NCBI GenBank assembly: GCA_021234155.1
Contig: JAJEKV010000027.1
Coordinates: 18,001,644 to 18,065,643, forward strand
Direction: 5' to 3'
Length of the DNA stretch: 64,000 nt
Source: Isoetes taiwanensis
Lineage: Eukaryota > Streptophyta > Lycopodiopsida > Isoetales > Isoetaceae
The notes below the pieces were generated by a model. The model was not told where the DNA came from. It did no database searches and saw only the letters and a program-made list of their open reading frames with translations. Below, in pieces: positions 45,971 to 58,989 of this stretch (its first letter is position 1; every line of letters begins with the position of its first letter). The translations under genes and the position numbers were made by a program.

Positions 45971-48900
45971 CCATTCTCGAATTCAAAGTGTAGTCTCAAA
46001 AATATTCAAAAATCAAAGGATGTATTTCCTTGCATTTAAGCAAGAGGGATAGGATCTACAGATGATAGCTTGTCGCTTGTGATTAGAACAATGATGCATC
46101 ATTAGACATTTAGCACAAATGGTTTTAAGCATGGTATAAGAACAATCTAAGCAATGATGCATCAACGTGGTCACACTTGAAATATTAGACATCTTCTACC
46201 ACTGGCATGTGAAAGATATACAACAGTTCGCTTTAGCCTATCAACATCTGCTTGTAGTCAGAGTAATTCCAACCATATTATGAGCTAAGCATAAAGAATA
46301 TACGTACCACACTCAACCAACATACCTCTTCTACCCAAGGAACCATGTACAAAATGAAAATTTTAAGCCATGCACCATCCTTTCTAGGTATAAAGTAGCT
46401 CTTAAGAATAGCCCGTGTTTCCGTAAAAGCATCTTTCCACAACACCTTTAAGATCTACCTATCTAATACTGATTAAACGCTGCGTGATACATAATGCGAA
46501 AAAAACACTTACTTGAGAGTTCGCTCTCTAAGTTTTCTATCCAAGCATCGCGGCTCGGGACCGCAGTGGACTACTACAAAAAGACCTTAGCCCTCGGCCT
46601 TCATTTTAATGTTATTCTCGCGATTTTCTCCACCAAGAAAAACAATAGAAGAAGAAAGACTTGAACGGCAAAAGAAAACTTCACTGTGGGCTTGATCCTT
46701 CCAAAGATGTTCAAGAGGCAGCCATAGCTTATAATAAAGGAGGCTTGCCCGAGTTGGCATTCCCACTTGTCGCCATTCTCGGGTCGTCTGCCATTTCGTG
46801 GAGCTTTACCACAACCGCGGCTTAAGATTGAGGTTGTTTGGAATGGCCCTATAATTTGGAATAGAAATAAAAGCAAGCTGGGTAGCCCAAGAAGAGCCGC
46901 ATCATCTCTACCCTAAGGACATATCACAGCCGCCGCATCGCCATACTGCACCGCCATCCCCCCGTGACGCCTAACGTAGAAACTCAGCTGCTCCTTAACC
47001 AAAGCAAGTTTTGATCAACGATAGGCAAGCAGACCGCCATAAACTTTGCATGCCGCTTATTGTGCAAAGCGCACTAAAACAGAGGTCAATCCGATGCAAA
47101 CTTTGGCAATGATGGAGAAGAAGAAGAGGAGCGTAACGGTCCATTCTCAATTCAAAGTGTAGTCTCAAAATATTCAAAATCAAAGGATGTATTTCCTTGC
47201 ATTTTAAGCAAGAGGGATAGGATCTACAGATGATAGCTTGCGTTTGTGATTAGAACAATGATGCATCATTAGACATTTAGCACAAATGGTTTTTTAAGCA
47301 TGGTATAAGAACAATCTAAGCAATGATGCATCAACGCGGTCACACTTGAAATATTAGACATCTTCTACCAATCGGCATGTGAAAGATATACAACAGCTTG
47401 GAATTAGCCTATCAACATCTGCTTGTAGCTGTATAATTCCAACCATATTATGAGCTAAGCATAAAGAATATACGTATACACTCAACCAACATACCTCTTC
47501 TACCCGAGGAACCATGTACAAATGAAATTTTTAAGCCATGCACCATCCTTTCTAGGTATAAAGTAGCTCTTAAGAATAGCATGTTTCGAGAAAAGCATCT
47601 TTCACAACACCTTTAAGATCTACCTATCTAATAATCGATTAAACGCCGATACATAATGCAAGAAAAAACACTTTACTTGAGAGTTCGCCTCTAAGTTTTC
47701 TATCCAAAGGTACTATGCTCGGGACCTGCAGCGGGACTACTACAAAAAAGACCTTAGCCTCAGCCTTCATTTTAATGTTATTCTCGATTTTCTCCACCAA
47801 GAAAACAATAGAGAAGAAGAAAGACTTGAACGGCAAAGAAAAACTCTCTACGGCGGGCTTGATCCTTCCAAGATGTTCAAGAGGCAGCCATAGCTTATAA
47901 TAAAGGAGGCTTGCCGTGAGTTGGCATTCCCACTTTGTCGCCATTCCCTCACACCCCGCCATTTCGCGGAGCTTTACCACAACCGCGGCTTAAGATTGAG
48001 GTTGCCGGAATGGCCCTATAATTTGGAATAGAAATAAAGCAAGCTGGGTAGCCCAAGAAGAGCCGCATCATCTCTACCCTAAGGACATATCATTTGCCGC
48101 ATCGCCATACACCGACCGGGCCATCCCCGCGGTGATCGCCAACGTAACCTCGCTGCTCCTTAACCAAAGAAGTTTTGGATCAACGATAGGCAAAAGCGGC
48201 ATCTGCCATAAACTTTGCATGCCGCTATTGTGCAAAGCAGACCAAAACAGGTCGATCCGATGCAAACTTTGGCAATGATGGAGAAGAAGAAGAGGAGGCA
48301 GACCGGGTCCATTCGGAATTCAAAGTGTAGTCTCAAAAATATTCAAAAATCAAAGGATGTATTTCCTTGCATTTAAGCAAGAGGGATAGGATCTACGTGA
48401 TGATAGCTTGCTGATTGTGATTATAACAATGATGCATCATTAGACATTTAGCACAAATGGTTTTAAGCATGGTATAAGAACAATCTAAGCAATGATGCAT
48501 CAACGTGGTCACACTTGAAATATTAGACATGTTCTACCACCGCATGTGAAAGATATACAACAGTTCAGCTTAGCCTATCAACATCCGCTTGTAGTGTATA
48601 ATTCCAACCATATTATGAGCTAAGCATAAAGAATATACGTATTAACACTCAACCAACATACCTCTTCTACCCGAGGAACCATGTACAAAATGAAAATTTT
48701 AAGCCATGCACCATCCTTTCTAGGTATAAAGTAGCTCTTAAGAATAGCCTGTGTTTAAGAAAAGCATCTTTCTCACAACACCTTTAAGATCTACCTATCT
48801 AATAATTAATTAAACCGCATACATATCGCCAAAACATTTGCTTTAGTTAGTTCTCTAAGTTTTCTATCCAAAGGTAATTTGTGTCAATCTGCTTGTGGAC

Positions 48901-51900
48901 TACTACAAAAGACCTTAGCCTGGACCTTCATTTTTAATGTTATTCTCGATTTTCTCCACCAAGAAAACAATAGAGAAGAAGAAAGACTTGAACGGGTAAA
49001 GAAAACTCGGCCGCGGGCTTGATCCTTCCAAGATGTTCAAGAGGCAAGTCCATAGCTTATAATAAAGGAGGCTTGCCGTGGTTGGCATTCCCACTTTGTC
49101 CGCCATTCTGTCCTCGCCATTTCGCGGAGCTTTACCACAACCGCTTAAGATTGAGGTTACCGGAATGGCCCTATAATTTGAATAGAAATAAAAGCAAAGC
49201 TGGGTAGCCCAAGAAGAGCCGCATCATCTCTACCCTAAGGACATATCCAATTGTCCCGGCATCGCCATACCGCACCGCCATCCCCTCGTGACGCCTAACG
49301 TAACCGGGCTGCTCCTTAACCAGCAAGTTTTGATCAAACGATAGGCAAAGCGTGATCTGCCATAAACTTTGCATCGCCGCTATTGTGCAAAAGACCAAAA
49401 AACAGAGGTCGTCTGATGCAAACTTTGGCAATGATGGAGAAGAAGAAGAGGAGCGCACCGGTCCATTCTCGAATTCAAAGTGTAGTCTCAAAATATACAA
49501 AAATCAAAGGATGTATTTCCTTGCATTTAAGCAAGAGGGGATAGGATCTTACGGATGATAGCTTGTTGCTTGACTGGATTAGAACAATGATGCATCATTA
49601 GACATTTAGCACAAATGGTTTTTAAGCATGGTATAAGAACAATCTAAGCAATGATGCATCAACGTGGTCACACTTGAAATATTAGACATGTTCTACCAAT
49701 GGCATGTGAAAGATATACAAACAGCTAGTTTAGCCTATCAACATCCGCTTGTAGCTGTATAATTCCAACCATATTATGAGCTAAGCATAAAGAATATACG
49801 CATTACACTCCTCAACCAACATACCTCTTCTACCCGAGGAACCATGTACAAAATGAAATTTTTAAGCCATGCACCATCCTTTCTAGGTATAAAGTAGCTC
49901 TTTTGTTATAGCACGGTTTAAGAAAAGCATCTTTCCTCATCCAACACCTTTAAGATCTACCTATCTAATAATCGGGATAAAGTCTCAGCTGCATACATAT
50001 GCCTTCGACCGCAGTGCTACTTTCATAAAACACTTACTTGAGAGTTCGTCTCTAAGTTTTCTATCCGCCATGTACTATGCTCGATCCAACCGCTGCGATG
50101 ACTACTACAAAAAGACCTTAGCCTCGCCTCATTCATTTTAATGTTATTGTTTTCTCTCCACCAAGAAAACAATAAACTTTGAGATTGTGCAAAGAAGAAA
50201 AGACTCCGATGAAACTTTGCAAAAAGAAAAGAAGAGAGCTTCGGTCCATTCTTGGATCCTTTCCAAGATGTTTTCAAAGCAAGGCATGACCATAGCTTAT
50301 AATAAAATGGTTTTTAGGCTTGCCGGGGAAATTGGCATTCCCAATCGCATGCCATTCAACATCCGTTTGTGGAATGGTCTTCCAACCATTTTAGCTAAGC
50401 ATAAAGAATATACGAGCTACCAACAACCGAGGAACCATTAAAAATGAAAATTGATGCACCATCCTTTTCTAGGTTCTTTGGAATGGCCCCGGTAATTTGG
50501 AATAGAAATAAAAGCAAGCTGGGTAGCCCAAGAAGAGCCTACAAAGACCTTATCATCTCTACCCTTGAAGGACATATCCTTCCAAAGATGTTCAAGAGGC
50601 TGCCGGGCATCGCCATACGGCATCTCCGCCATCCCTTTCGTGGAGCTTTACCACAACCGGCTTAAGATTGAGGTTGCCGGAACCCCTCGGCTGCCCCATT
50701 AACCAGCAAGTTTTGGATCAACGATTTTGAGGCAGCAAGGGGATCGCCATAAACTTTGTATGCCGCTATTGTGCAAAGCGGACCAAAACAGCAGGGCAAT
50801 CGATGCAAACTTTGGCAATGATGGAGAAGAAGAAGAGAGCCGAGAATCGGGTCATTCTCCGCAATTCAAAGTGTAGTCTCAAAAAATATTCAAAATCAAA
50901 GGATGTATTTCCCTTGCATTTAAGCAAGAGGGGATAGGATTCTGGATGATAGCTTGCTGTGCCGCATTAGAACAATGATGCATCATTAGACATTTAGCAC
51001 AAATGGTTTTAAGCATGGTATAAGAACAATCTAAGCAATGATGCATCAACGTGGTCACCTTGAAATATTAGACATCTTCTACCAATCGCATGTGAAAGAT
51101 ATACCGGATTCGGTTAACCTATCCAACATTTGCTTGTAGCAGATAATTCCAACCATATTATGAGCTAAGCATAAAAGAATATCTGAGACACACTCAACCA
51201 ACATACCTCTTCTGCAGGAATAACCATGTACAAAATGAAAATTTTAAGCCATGCTCCTTTATCCTTTCTAGGTATAAAGTAGCTCTTTGAATAGCCCTGT
51301 TTTTTTGCATACATGCAAAACACTTGCTTGATTATTCTTTTTTTCATCAACACCTTTAAGATCTACCTATTAGCCTAATCTTCACTTTAATGGATAAACT
51401 CCGGTGACATAGAAGAAGAAGAAAGACTTGAGCGGCAAAAAAAAAATTTACTTGAGAGTTCAAGCAGCTCTAAATAAAGTTTCTATCCATTATCCATTGT
51501 GGTTTTACGAATCTTTAGCCTATAATTTGAATACTACAAAAAGACCTTAGCCCTACCCTAAGGATCTTCATTTTAATCGTTACCTTCTCAGATTTTCTCC
51601 TTACCAAGAAAACAATAGAGAAGAAGAAAAACTTTGAACGGCAAAGAAAAACTTCCTGATGCAAACTTTGGCAATTGGATCCTTCCAAAGTGTAGTCTTC
51701 AAGAGATTATGGCTGCCGGCAAGCAAGAGGGATGGGATCCCTGGAATAGCTTATAAACAATGGAGGCTTTGCCCAAATGTTGGCATTCCAACAATTGATT
51801 GCCATTCACTGCCTTGGCCATCTTCGGCCATTTGAAAGATATAGCTTTACCACAACCGTTTGCTTAAGATTGAGGTTGCCGGAATGGCCCTATATTTTTT

Positions 51901-52180
51901 GAATAGAAATAAAAGCAAGTCGGTAGCCCAAGAAGAGCCGCATCATCTCTACCCTAAGGACATATCACAAATTGCCGCATCGCCATACACACCGCCATCC
52001 CCGTGACGCCTCAACGTAACCTCCGGGCTGCTCCTTAACCAAAGAGTTTTGGATCAACGATAGGCAAGCGGATCGCCATAAACTTTGCATGCAGCTATTG
52101 TGCAAAGCGGACCAAAAAAGTAGGTCGATCTGATGCAAACTTTGGCAATGATGGAGAAGAAGAAGAGGAGCGAATCGGGT
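45971..52180. repeat. Tandem array of five units, about 1.15-1.39 kb each
   Basis: Unit starts (CCATTCTCGAATTCAAAGTG or a variant) lie at 45971, 47141, 48309, 49463 and about 50851. Each unit contains AAGGATGTATTTCCTTGCAT, a GATGATGCATCATTAGACAT-like block, AACACCTTTAAGATCTACCT, a purine run GAGAAGAAGAAAGACTTGAA, and near its end TTTGGCAATGATGGAGAAGA. Units 1-3 are collinear. Units 4 and 5 are longer and contain pieces out of order (for example 50160-50440 and 51360-51800). Open stretches such as YNKGGLPELAFPL and NRNKSKLGSPRRA recur but shift frame between units. I recognise no domain and cannot tell degraded gene duplicates from a satellite. Confidence 0.8.
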
Positions 52181-53134
52181 TGGGCTTACGCCATGGCCAT
52201 CTTTGGAAAGAGGGTGCAAGATGATGCCACGCAGATCGATTAAGGTCGCCTAGGTTAGGGCGTATCCATTACACAACATTATAAATATTTTTTTTTGTTC
52301 GGAATTCTAAGGGCCAAAAAAATACAGCCTCGACAAAACATTACATTACACACTTCCAAAATTGAAATTCCCCTTCAACCCTTTGGTTTGGGTGCTTATT
52401 CCTACGAGGGTGACGTAGGGCGTGAGAGAGCTGTTGGATAGGCACACTACCCTATTCCTTAATCTACAATCGCATAAAAAGTTTCATTTGTGGTATGAAT
52501 GTACAAAATTTGCTATCACTTTGTTTTTTCTATAATGTAAGATTTTAACAAAAATACTATAAGATTTGAAATTAATATACTACATGGTGTTGATTTCGTA
52601 CATGCGAAAACATAATTTTAGGATTTGGAGCGAGGAAAAATGCTCTGAGAACATATATTCATGGCATTGAAATCGACTATAGATGGTTGGAGTGTGCATT
52701 GAGACTATGGAGATGGCGCGGAAGAAGCAATTATTATACTAGTTTTAAATAAGCTTTCCATTTGGTCGGCAAGTCTATATTTTGTCTGCATTTTATAGTT
52801 TTTCTAGTTTATGATATGCTAGTTATTTTGATCTTTCTTGTTTTCTACACCGATTGTGCAAAGAAGCGTGATAGTAAAGCATGCAAGTACTCTTAGCTTT
52901 AACCCTCTGCTTCTCAAGCAAAAGTGCTTTGTTTTTTGTAAAATGCTGCTTCAAGCTACATGTTTGCTTTAAGCAAAATGATCTGATTTTTCATAGCTAA
53001 ATGCTGCTTTTCTAGTTAAGGGACTCTCGCTTTTTGTGAAGTTGTTCGCTTTGCATGTTGAAGCTCTGCAACACTTGGGCAATGATTTACTCAAAGAACA
53101 CTAGTATCACTCCCTATTCCTTCTATCTCAGCAA
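52181..53134. other. Stretch with no gene seen
   Basis: AT-rich sequence between the tandem array and the return of the unit sequence at 53135. It has TTTGT/AAGCA-rich words near 52900-53060. Nothing further is recognised. Confidence 0.4.
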
Positions 53135-53690
53135 GTAATGCCTAAACATATAGTTTGAACATTGCTTTAAAGCATTGCATACCAGCTCAAGGACTTTACA
53201 TAATTGAGCTTTAAAACTTGTGCCGCTTGTTGACATCCATAAAGCTCATGAACATTCTCATAGGTAAGATGAGTAGCTTGCACTGCAACACTTCGAGCAT
53301 TAAAATCACCAAGAAGAATGACATCTCTCAAGTATTTGATTGGCGCAATCATCGATCGTTTCATCGTGATCCACATCATATTTGTCAAAAAGGAGATGAT
53401 GTAGGTAAAAGTAACATGCAGTAAATAAAAAAAGCTCTACCATTTGAGCAATGGAGCTTGACCCATTATATTTATCGCCTTTGTGATGTGCAACACATCG
53501 AAGTTATGCATAAGAGGTATGGGACACCCTTCGCATGAGAGATCTCACCCAAGCAACCTAAAAAGCAGGGCTGGGGATGTATCATAGTTGTGCATTCTGC
53601 ATATTGAGAGCTATGGTAGCAGGTATGTCCATTCTAGAAGTCAATATGCAGAATGCAAGATGAATCGCATTGATTGTACATTTGTACAAT
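53135..53690 (-). pseudogene. LINE endonuclease-domain fragment, copy in unit D/E
   Basis: Counterpart of 7861-8499. The minus strand reads TNMMWITMKRSMIAPIKYLR and DVILLGDFNARSVAVQATHL, then YENVHELYGC. The GDFNAR motif is intact but the surrounding domain is truncated. Confidence 0.55.
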
Positions 53691-54538
53691 CATCATTAGT
53701 GTTGACGATGAGTAAAACACATGAATTATGAAGTTACCTAATCTTCAGAATTACCCCCATGTAGAGCCTTAGGAAGATATAATATAGTTACCTTTATATT
53801 CTACTTATGCATGATCATGGAGGTACATTAAGACCTTTGTATAACAAAATGAAAGTTTGTGTGAGGTTTATTGTGGTAATGCCATGTGGCATCGATTCCC
53901 AACAATCGATTCCCTATGTGTCTATTGCTTTATCCGCCTAATCTACACAGGAAGCTCAACAATCTAGCTCATAAAACGTTTACATGACTTGTAACAAGAT
54001 GTTAAATTTTATAAAATCAATATCCATCGCTACAAAAGTGAAAATGGATTCCACAAGCGGTTCTAATAGAGCATGTGGTTCCAATCATCACAAGTTCATA
54101 ATGGCATCTTTTAAGTGCATAAGATATAAAAACTATTCCATACATATATATGTTTGCATAGCAATGGCGAACATATATTATTAATGACAAAAACATAATG
54201 TACGTATCTTTTAAGTTGAATATTCTCTTTTTATCTATGATATTTCAAATTGAAGTTGCTAACAGAAAAACATGTCGGCTGACTTGCTAACAGAACTTGA
54301 TAGATATGCATGGCACCTAAAACAAACATGCAGAGAAAAATCGGCCTCCGCGAATTGGAGAGAGTTAAAATCCCCATGAAGGAAGCTCAGTGATTCGCGG
54401 ACATGCAAGAGATTTCAGAATGAATGAAGGCGATGAAATCATGAGATAGCCACACCTATAAGCCTAGCTCAGAAATGAAAGAGCTTCGTGATACACCGCC
54501 CAAGAAGTGGTGATCGTATCTTCATAATCGTGATCAGT
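53691..54538. other. 3' flank of Crinkler-like copy E
   Basis: Same unit sequence as 8500-8840 followed by the equivalent of 22800-23181. No gene seen. Confidence 0.45.
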
Positions 54539-57180
54539 TTACGTGGATGCCAAGTTGCTTAGCCTCGAGATGCTATACTTTCTTCTAATGTCTCTAGTCC
54601 AAATTGATGTTCCCGCATCATCAAGCCCCCTCGTTTGTTTTTCATCACTTGCTTCGCAATATCCGACTGCTGCTTCAGAATCGAACATCTCTTCTGCTGT
54701 CGCCTTTACTTTTTCGTGCTCGGCAACTTGAATTCTCAAGCTTTAACGCTTCGTATTGCCGCTTTGTCACAAGTCCCTACCGGAAGCTCATATAATGGTG
54801 TAGTAATTTTACCTATAAAAGGAAACAAACTATCATGGCATTCCCTATCCCGTCCCTTCATATTTTTCCACAATAAGCCGCTTCTTTTCCAATGCTGCTC
54901 GAGGATGACGATGATGTAGGAAGTTAACTCCTCATAGCTGGCCATCTCCTCATGAAAGCCGTTGTCTCTAATAATTTCTGCTTCCCAAAATGCCGTCGTC
55001 CTGGATTTTGTAGCCCGGGCCCATAATATTTGGTTTGAATAGCGTAAAGTCCACTAGAGGGTTGTGCATCATTGGGAGCCAAAGGTACTGTGTTATATCC
55101 TCTCTAGCTTCTCTTTGCCTTCTCAATATCGGCCGGATGTTTGTAATGCCTAATCTTCCTCTTTCCCACCTCAAGTATCAACTGAGAAGAATAAGCATTT
55201 ATCGCCGGCGCGCCACAGGAGTATCACCAATTGATACCGCTTCTAGTCTAGTCTCCGCGCCTCTCCGTAAACGAGCCATACAATATTCGTGATCCAGATC
55301 CACGCGAAAGAGGCGGTGATGCTTCCGACATTCTGTAGCTTTCTAAAACGCCACCACTTCGTCCCTCTTGACATCCCAAAGAAGGTCAAAATATGCATTG
55401 GCAAGGTAGTTTCGTAGCAAACTCTACAAAGGTAGTCCCTATACCTCAGTTTAGGATCCATTTCAAAGAGCTGCCGGGGAAGAAATGACGACTCCACCTT
55501 GAACTTCTCATAGAAAACAAAAGCATGTTGCGTAGCCACCTTGTCAATGACAACCGCAGCCTTTGATATGTCTTTTCCTAGCGATTCTTCTCAAGATCAC
55601 TCTTCGAACATAGCCCCATTCTTGAACAATTTTCTCCACATCTTGTATGGTGAGATTCAATTCTATCTGCATTAGCTCATAAAATTCGCCTTTGTCTTTC
55701 CTCCATGGGGGCGTAAAACTTTCGTGACCAGTGGCACTCCCCAATTTTGTCAATTAACCAGATTATTCTCATCCGGATCGCAAAGGCATAACGCTTCCCA
55801 AATGGTGCACCATGAACTTCGGATCAACCGATGCAAAAATTTCACCGCTAACGGGGATCTTGCCGGTAGCTTACCACACCCATTGGCGATAAAAAAGCAC
55901 ACCCATGATATAGTTAGGTCCCCAACAACGAAAGCTGCACTACCAAATCAGAGTCCAAGTCCCACCCGCTTCTAACCCAGGATTTCCGTGGATCGCCTCT
56001 ACCATCATAACCACGCATCACATAAAAGCCGATTTCCAACACCGCGCGTCCAAAGTAACATGGACGCATTTTAGGTCTAGGTTCTTGATATGCCTTTCAA
56101 GGCCACTTTAAGAAAGTCGAGAAGCACCTTCACGTATAGCCCCTTCCTACAAGGAACAAACATGTTGTACTTTATTGTGGAGTTGTTGCCATTCCTTTAC
56201 AACAATGTATCCGGTGATCTCGTTTGGCTTGCAACGTCGCATGCCAACCAAACTCTGAGCAAAGCTAATTCCTCGGGACCCGCAATCAAGTAGCCTTAGG
56301 ACTTGCCAAAAAAAAGAAAGAATAGACAAGGAGTACACAAGGAAAACAAAAGACCCAAACTATGAGACCATAAAACAGGTTTTAGAACCTCCAGGAGGAA
56401 AAACCTCGCTTTTACAGAGAATTTAAACAGAAAAAACTCTCGATCTAACAGAACATATAGATTTATCTCTGTTTTAAGTTGAGTTTGAGTTTTGAGTAGC
56501 TTATTTGTTCCAAGCTGCAAGAAAGGACTACAAGCAAGGGGCCTATCATTTACCTATGAACAAGATTCCCGAACCATAATAAGAATAGATATGGGTGGTT
56601 AACGGATCAGAGTTTTGCGCATAGTATTCACACAACCGCAAGACTTCGACATATTCCGCACTATAAGGATCATACCAACTAATTTGGCGTGTTCATTCCT
56701 TATAAGTAAGAAGAATGAAATATACAAAATAGGAGGAGGTGAAAAAACATATTCTATCTTCTTATATTCCACAGGACAAAAATACATGCACAAAAGAACA
56801 AAAAAATGTAAACACAAATGGTATTTCCAAGGAATCAAAAACGTTTCTTACAGATCCGGGCTCCAACAACCTGGGCCTACAACATTCAAACAGATTTAAG
56901 TTAGAATGAAAACAAAAAAAAATCAACAAAAACAGGAAAAACCACGCTATGTATAAAGATGCCATAGCTATGGCCAATGCCCTTGGGAAAAGGAGTTAGA
57001 AAAGGAGTTCTCTGCCTTTTAGTTGATTGATATTAGGAACCCAACAATCCATACTACGAGCATTTCTCACTTGTTTTATGGCCAAATGCAACTAATTTAG
57101 AGCAAAAAGAACATGATTTCAATCCAAGAAATGCACAGAACAATGCAAACATTAATATCTCAAGAAATATCTAAGACGAA
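54539..57180 (-). pseudogene. Crinkler/RHS-like NTPase gene, copy E (header exon deleted)
   Basis: The 3' end at 54541-54539 matches copy B. The C-terminal region reads VAEHEKVKATAEEMFDSEAA and EASDEKQTRGLDDAGTS. Upstream (along the gene) are MHNPLVDFTLFKPNIMGPGY, SSFLPRQLFEMDPKLRYRDY, RKDKGEFYELMQIELNLTIQ and EKIVQEWGYVRRVI. The Walker A region (about 56025-56060) is corrupted and no GxxGxGKS can be read. At about 57170-57190, sequence equivalent to copy A 1770 is joined to copy A 2855, so the header exon is deleted as in copy C but with different endpoints. Confidence 0.65.
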
Positions 57181-58989
57181 TGGAATATAGAAAAGGGAGG
57201 AAGTGAGAAAAACATCTTCTATGTTCTTATATTCCTACGTAGACAAAATACATACAAATAAAATTACCCTACATAAAAAGCATGACAAATAAACTTAAGT
57301 TATTATTGATCCTAAAAGTGGGCTCTCTACAGGAGAGTGAATCCAACATGGGTACTCCTGGCATACTCTGGCTCTATCAAAAAGAGCCATTAAATTTTAG
57401 GTAACCCGAAAGACCTACTACTCAGACTTATTTATTAGGTAAGCAAAACAATCGCCCAAGATTTCGCTTTCACATTGAAATTATACACACTGCACTCATT
57501 TGTGGCAAAGCAAATTCATTACGGGCGTAGGGCTCCAATTTGCCAGGCTTCATGGGTTGGAATTTCCATCCAACCATCCCGATGCAGGATTTCATTGACA
57601 CCGCTTTACTTAAGCCATCGCAAAAGGAAGGCCAATCTGCAATATTATTTGGGACCTGTCTGAATGCCACCTTAGAGCTGAAAGCACCTTTCCATCGCAT
57701 TCTCGCCGCCCAGGATGGACGATAACCTTTCGCGGACAGGCGTATTAAACTCCATACTTGTTCTCGCTTGTTTCTAGATGAGGAATAAAAAAGGTATTGG
57801 AACAACGGTTTTGCTATGCCTCAGACAGGCCACTTGGCAAAGCAAAGGTTAAAAACGCCAACTCTGCATAGCAGATACCGGTCGTTAAATCACTAATTGA
57901 CGCACATTAGAAACTTGTCAAATTGAACAAGAAGCAAAAAGAGATAGCAACATGTCTATGGACTAGGTCATGCTTACCCAAATCATTAGGATTATAAAAT
58001 CGACTCGCTCTAAACCGCCTCCTAATGACCTTAGATGACATCCCTACCTCAATATATCTCCCCACATCACTCATCAATCCTTCAATTCAATGCCGATTAG
58101 TTCAAAATTGCTCCAAATCAACTCCAAATCACCACGGTTTTTGAATCTAGGTGTTATGAACATGGATAAAGGGACAAGAATTAATAAGTTTGGTATGGTT
58201 AAAGTGTTTAATAGCACCGAGGAACAACCAAAAGAGATCAAAGCAAAAGCTTGACCTATTCCGCAACAGACCCAACTTGGATTGGGTAATGGTGCCATGG
58301 GTCGCTAGGAGGTCGATCTTGACCTTTTTAGGAAGAGCCGGGCCAAATCGGGCACTGTTTATGTCGAACGCCCGAACAAGGTTCTGAGCAAAGATAAAGG
58401 AATTGATTGAAGAGAGCCGAGCATACATTTTGTAGAGGAAAAAGCATGGCTGGTTTGTATTATCCCCCTCCCCAGGCTGAATTATCCCACAACCGCCTCC
58501 ACCGACTATCCGGCCCTCCTTTGAAGAATCCTCCATCCCTCCCCCGAAGAATCCTCCCCTTCTCCCCGCCGACAGTGAAAAAAAAAATACCTTTTAGTGT
58601 GAGCTTGGGCAGAGGCGGATGCAAACACTGGGGGGAGGGGGTTCTTCTTGATGAAGGAGCGTATGCCAAAATAAAAATCGGATGGAATCTCTGCGTATGG
58701 GGGAGGGGGTTCATTCTTCCCGGGGGGGGGGGAAGGCAGATTGTACAACAAAAGGCTGATAATTCAATGAGGGGGGATAATTCAGCCCTCCCAAAAGCTT
58801 GTCTAATTGATTCTCTTGAATTCTAGCTCGCTCCAAGTTTTCGCCAGCCAAGTAACCTTTGCTTTAGTTGTACGAGACCGATCATGTTGAGTTCGTGAAG
58901 AACCAAGTTCTTGCACAAATTATTCACGATCCGACAAAGGAGGGGGCTTTATGCACTAATGGAGGAGTCGAGGAGGGACTCCGAGGAGC
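57181..58989. other. Intergenic part of unit E
   Basis: Counterpart of 2787-4719 with more small changes, including the coding-like block 57470-57805 on the minus strand. No confident gene. Confidence 0.4.

Noticed and set aside
46601-50665. AP2-like or other transcription-factor genes in the 1.17-kb units
   Set aside because: Phrases such as AAIAYNKGGLPELAF only vaguely resemble AP2 and shift frame from unit to unit. No core motif is complete.
23182-57180. RIP-type or deamination mutation as the main cause of the CAG/CTG differences between Crinkler-like copies
   Set aside because: Most differences are one- or two-base indels or CAG to CG/CGG changes, not C-to-T or G-to-A transitions, so a technical cause fits better.
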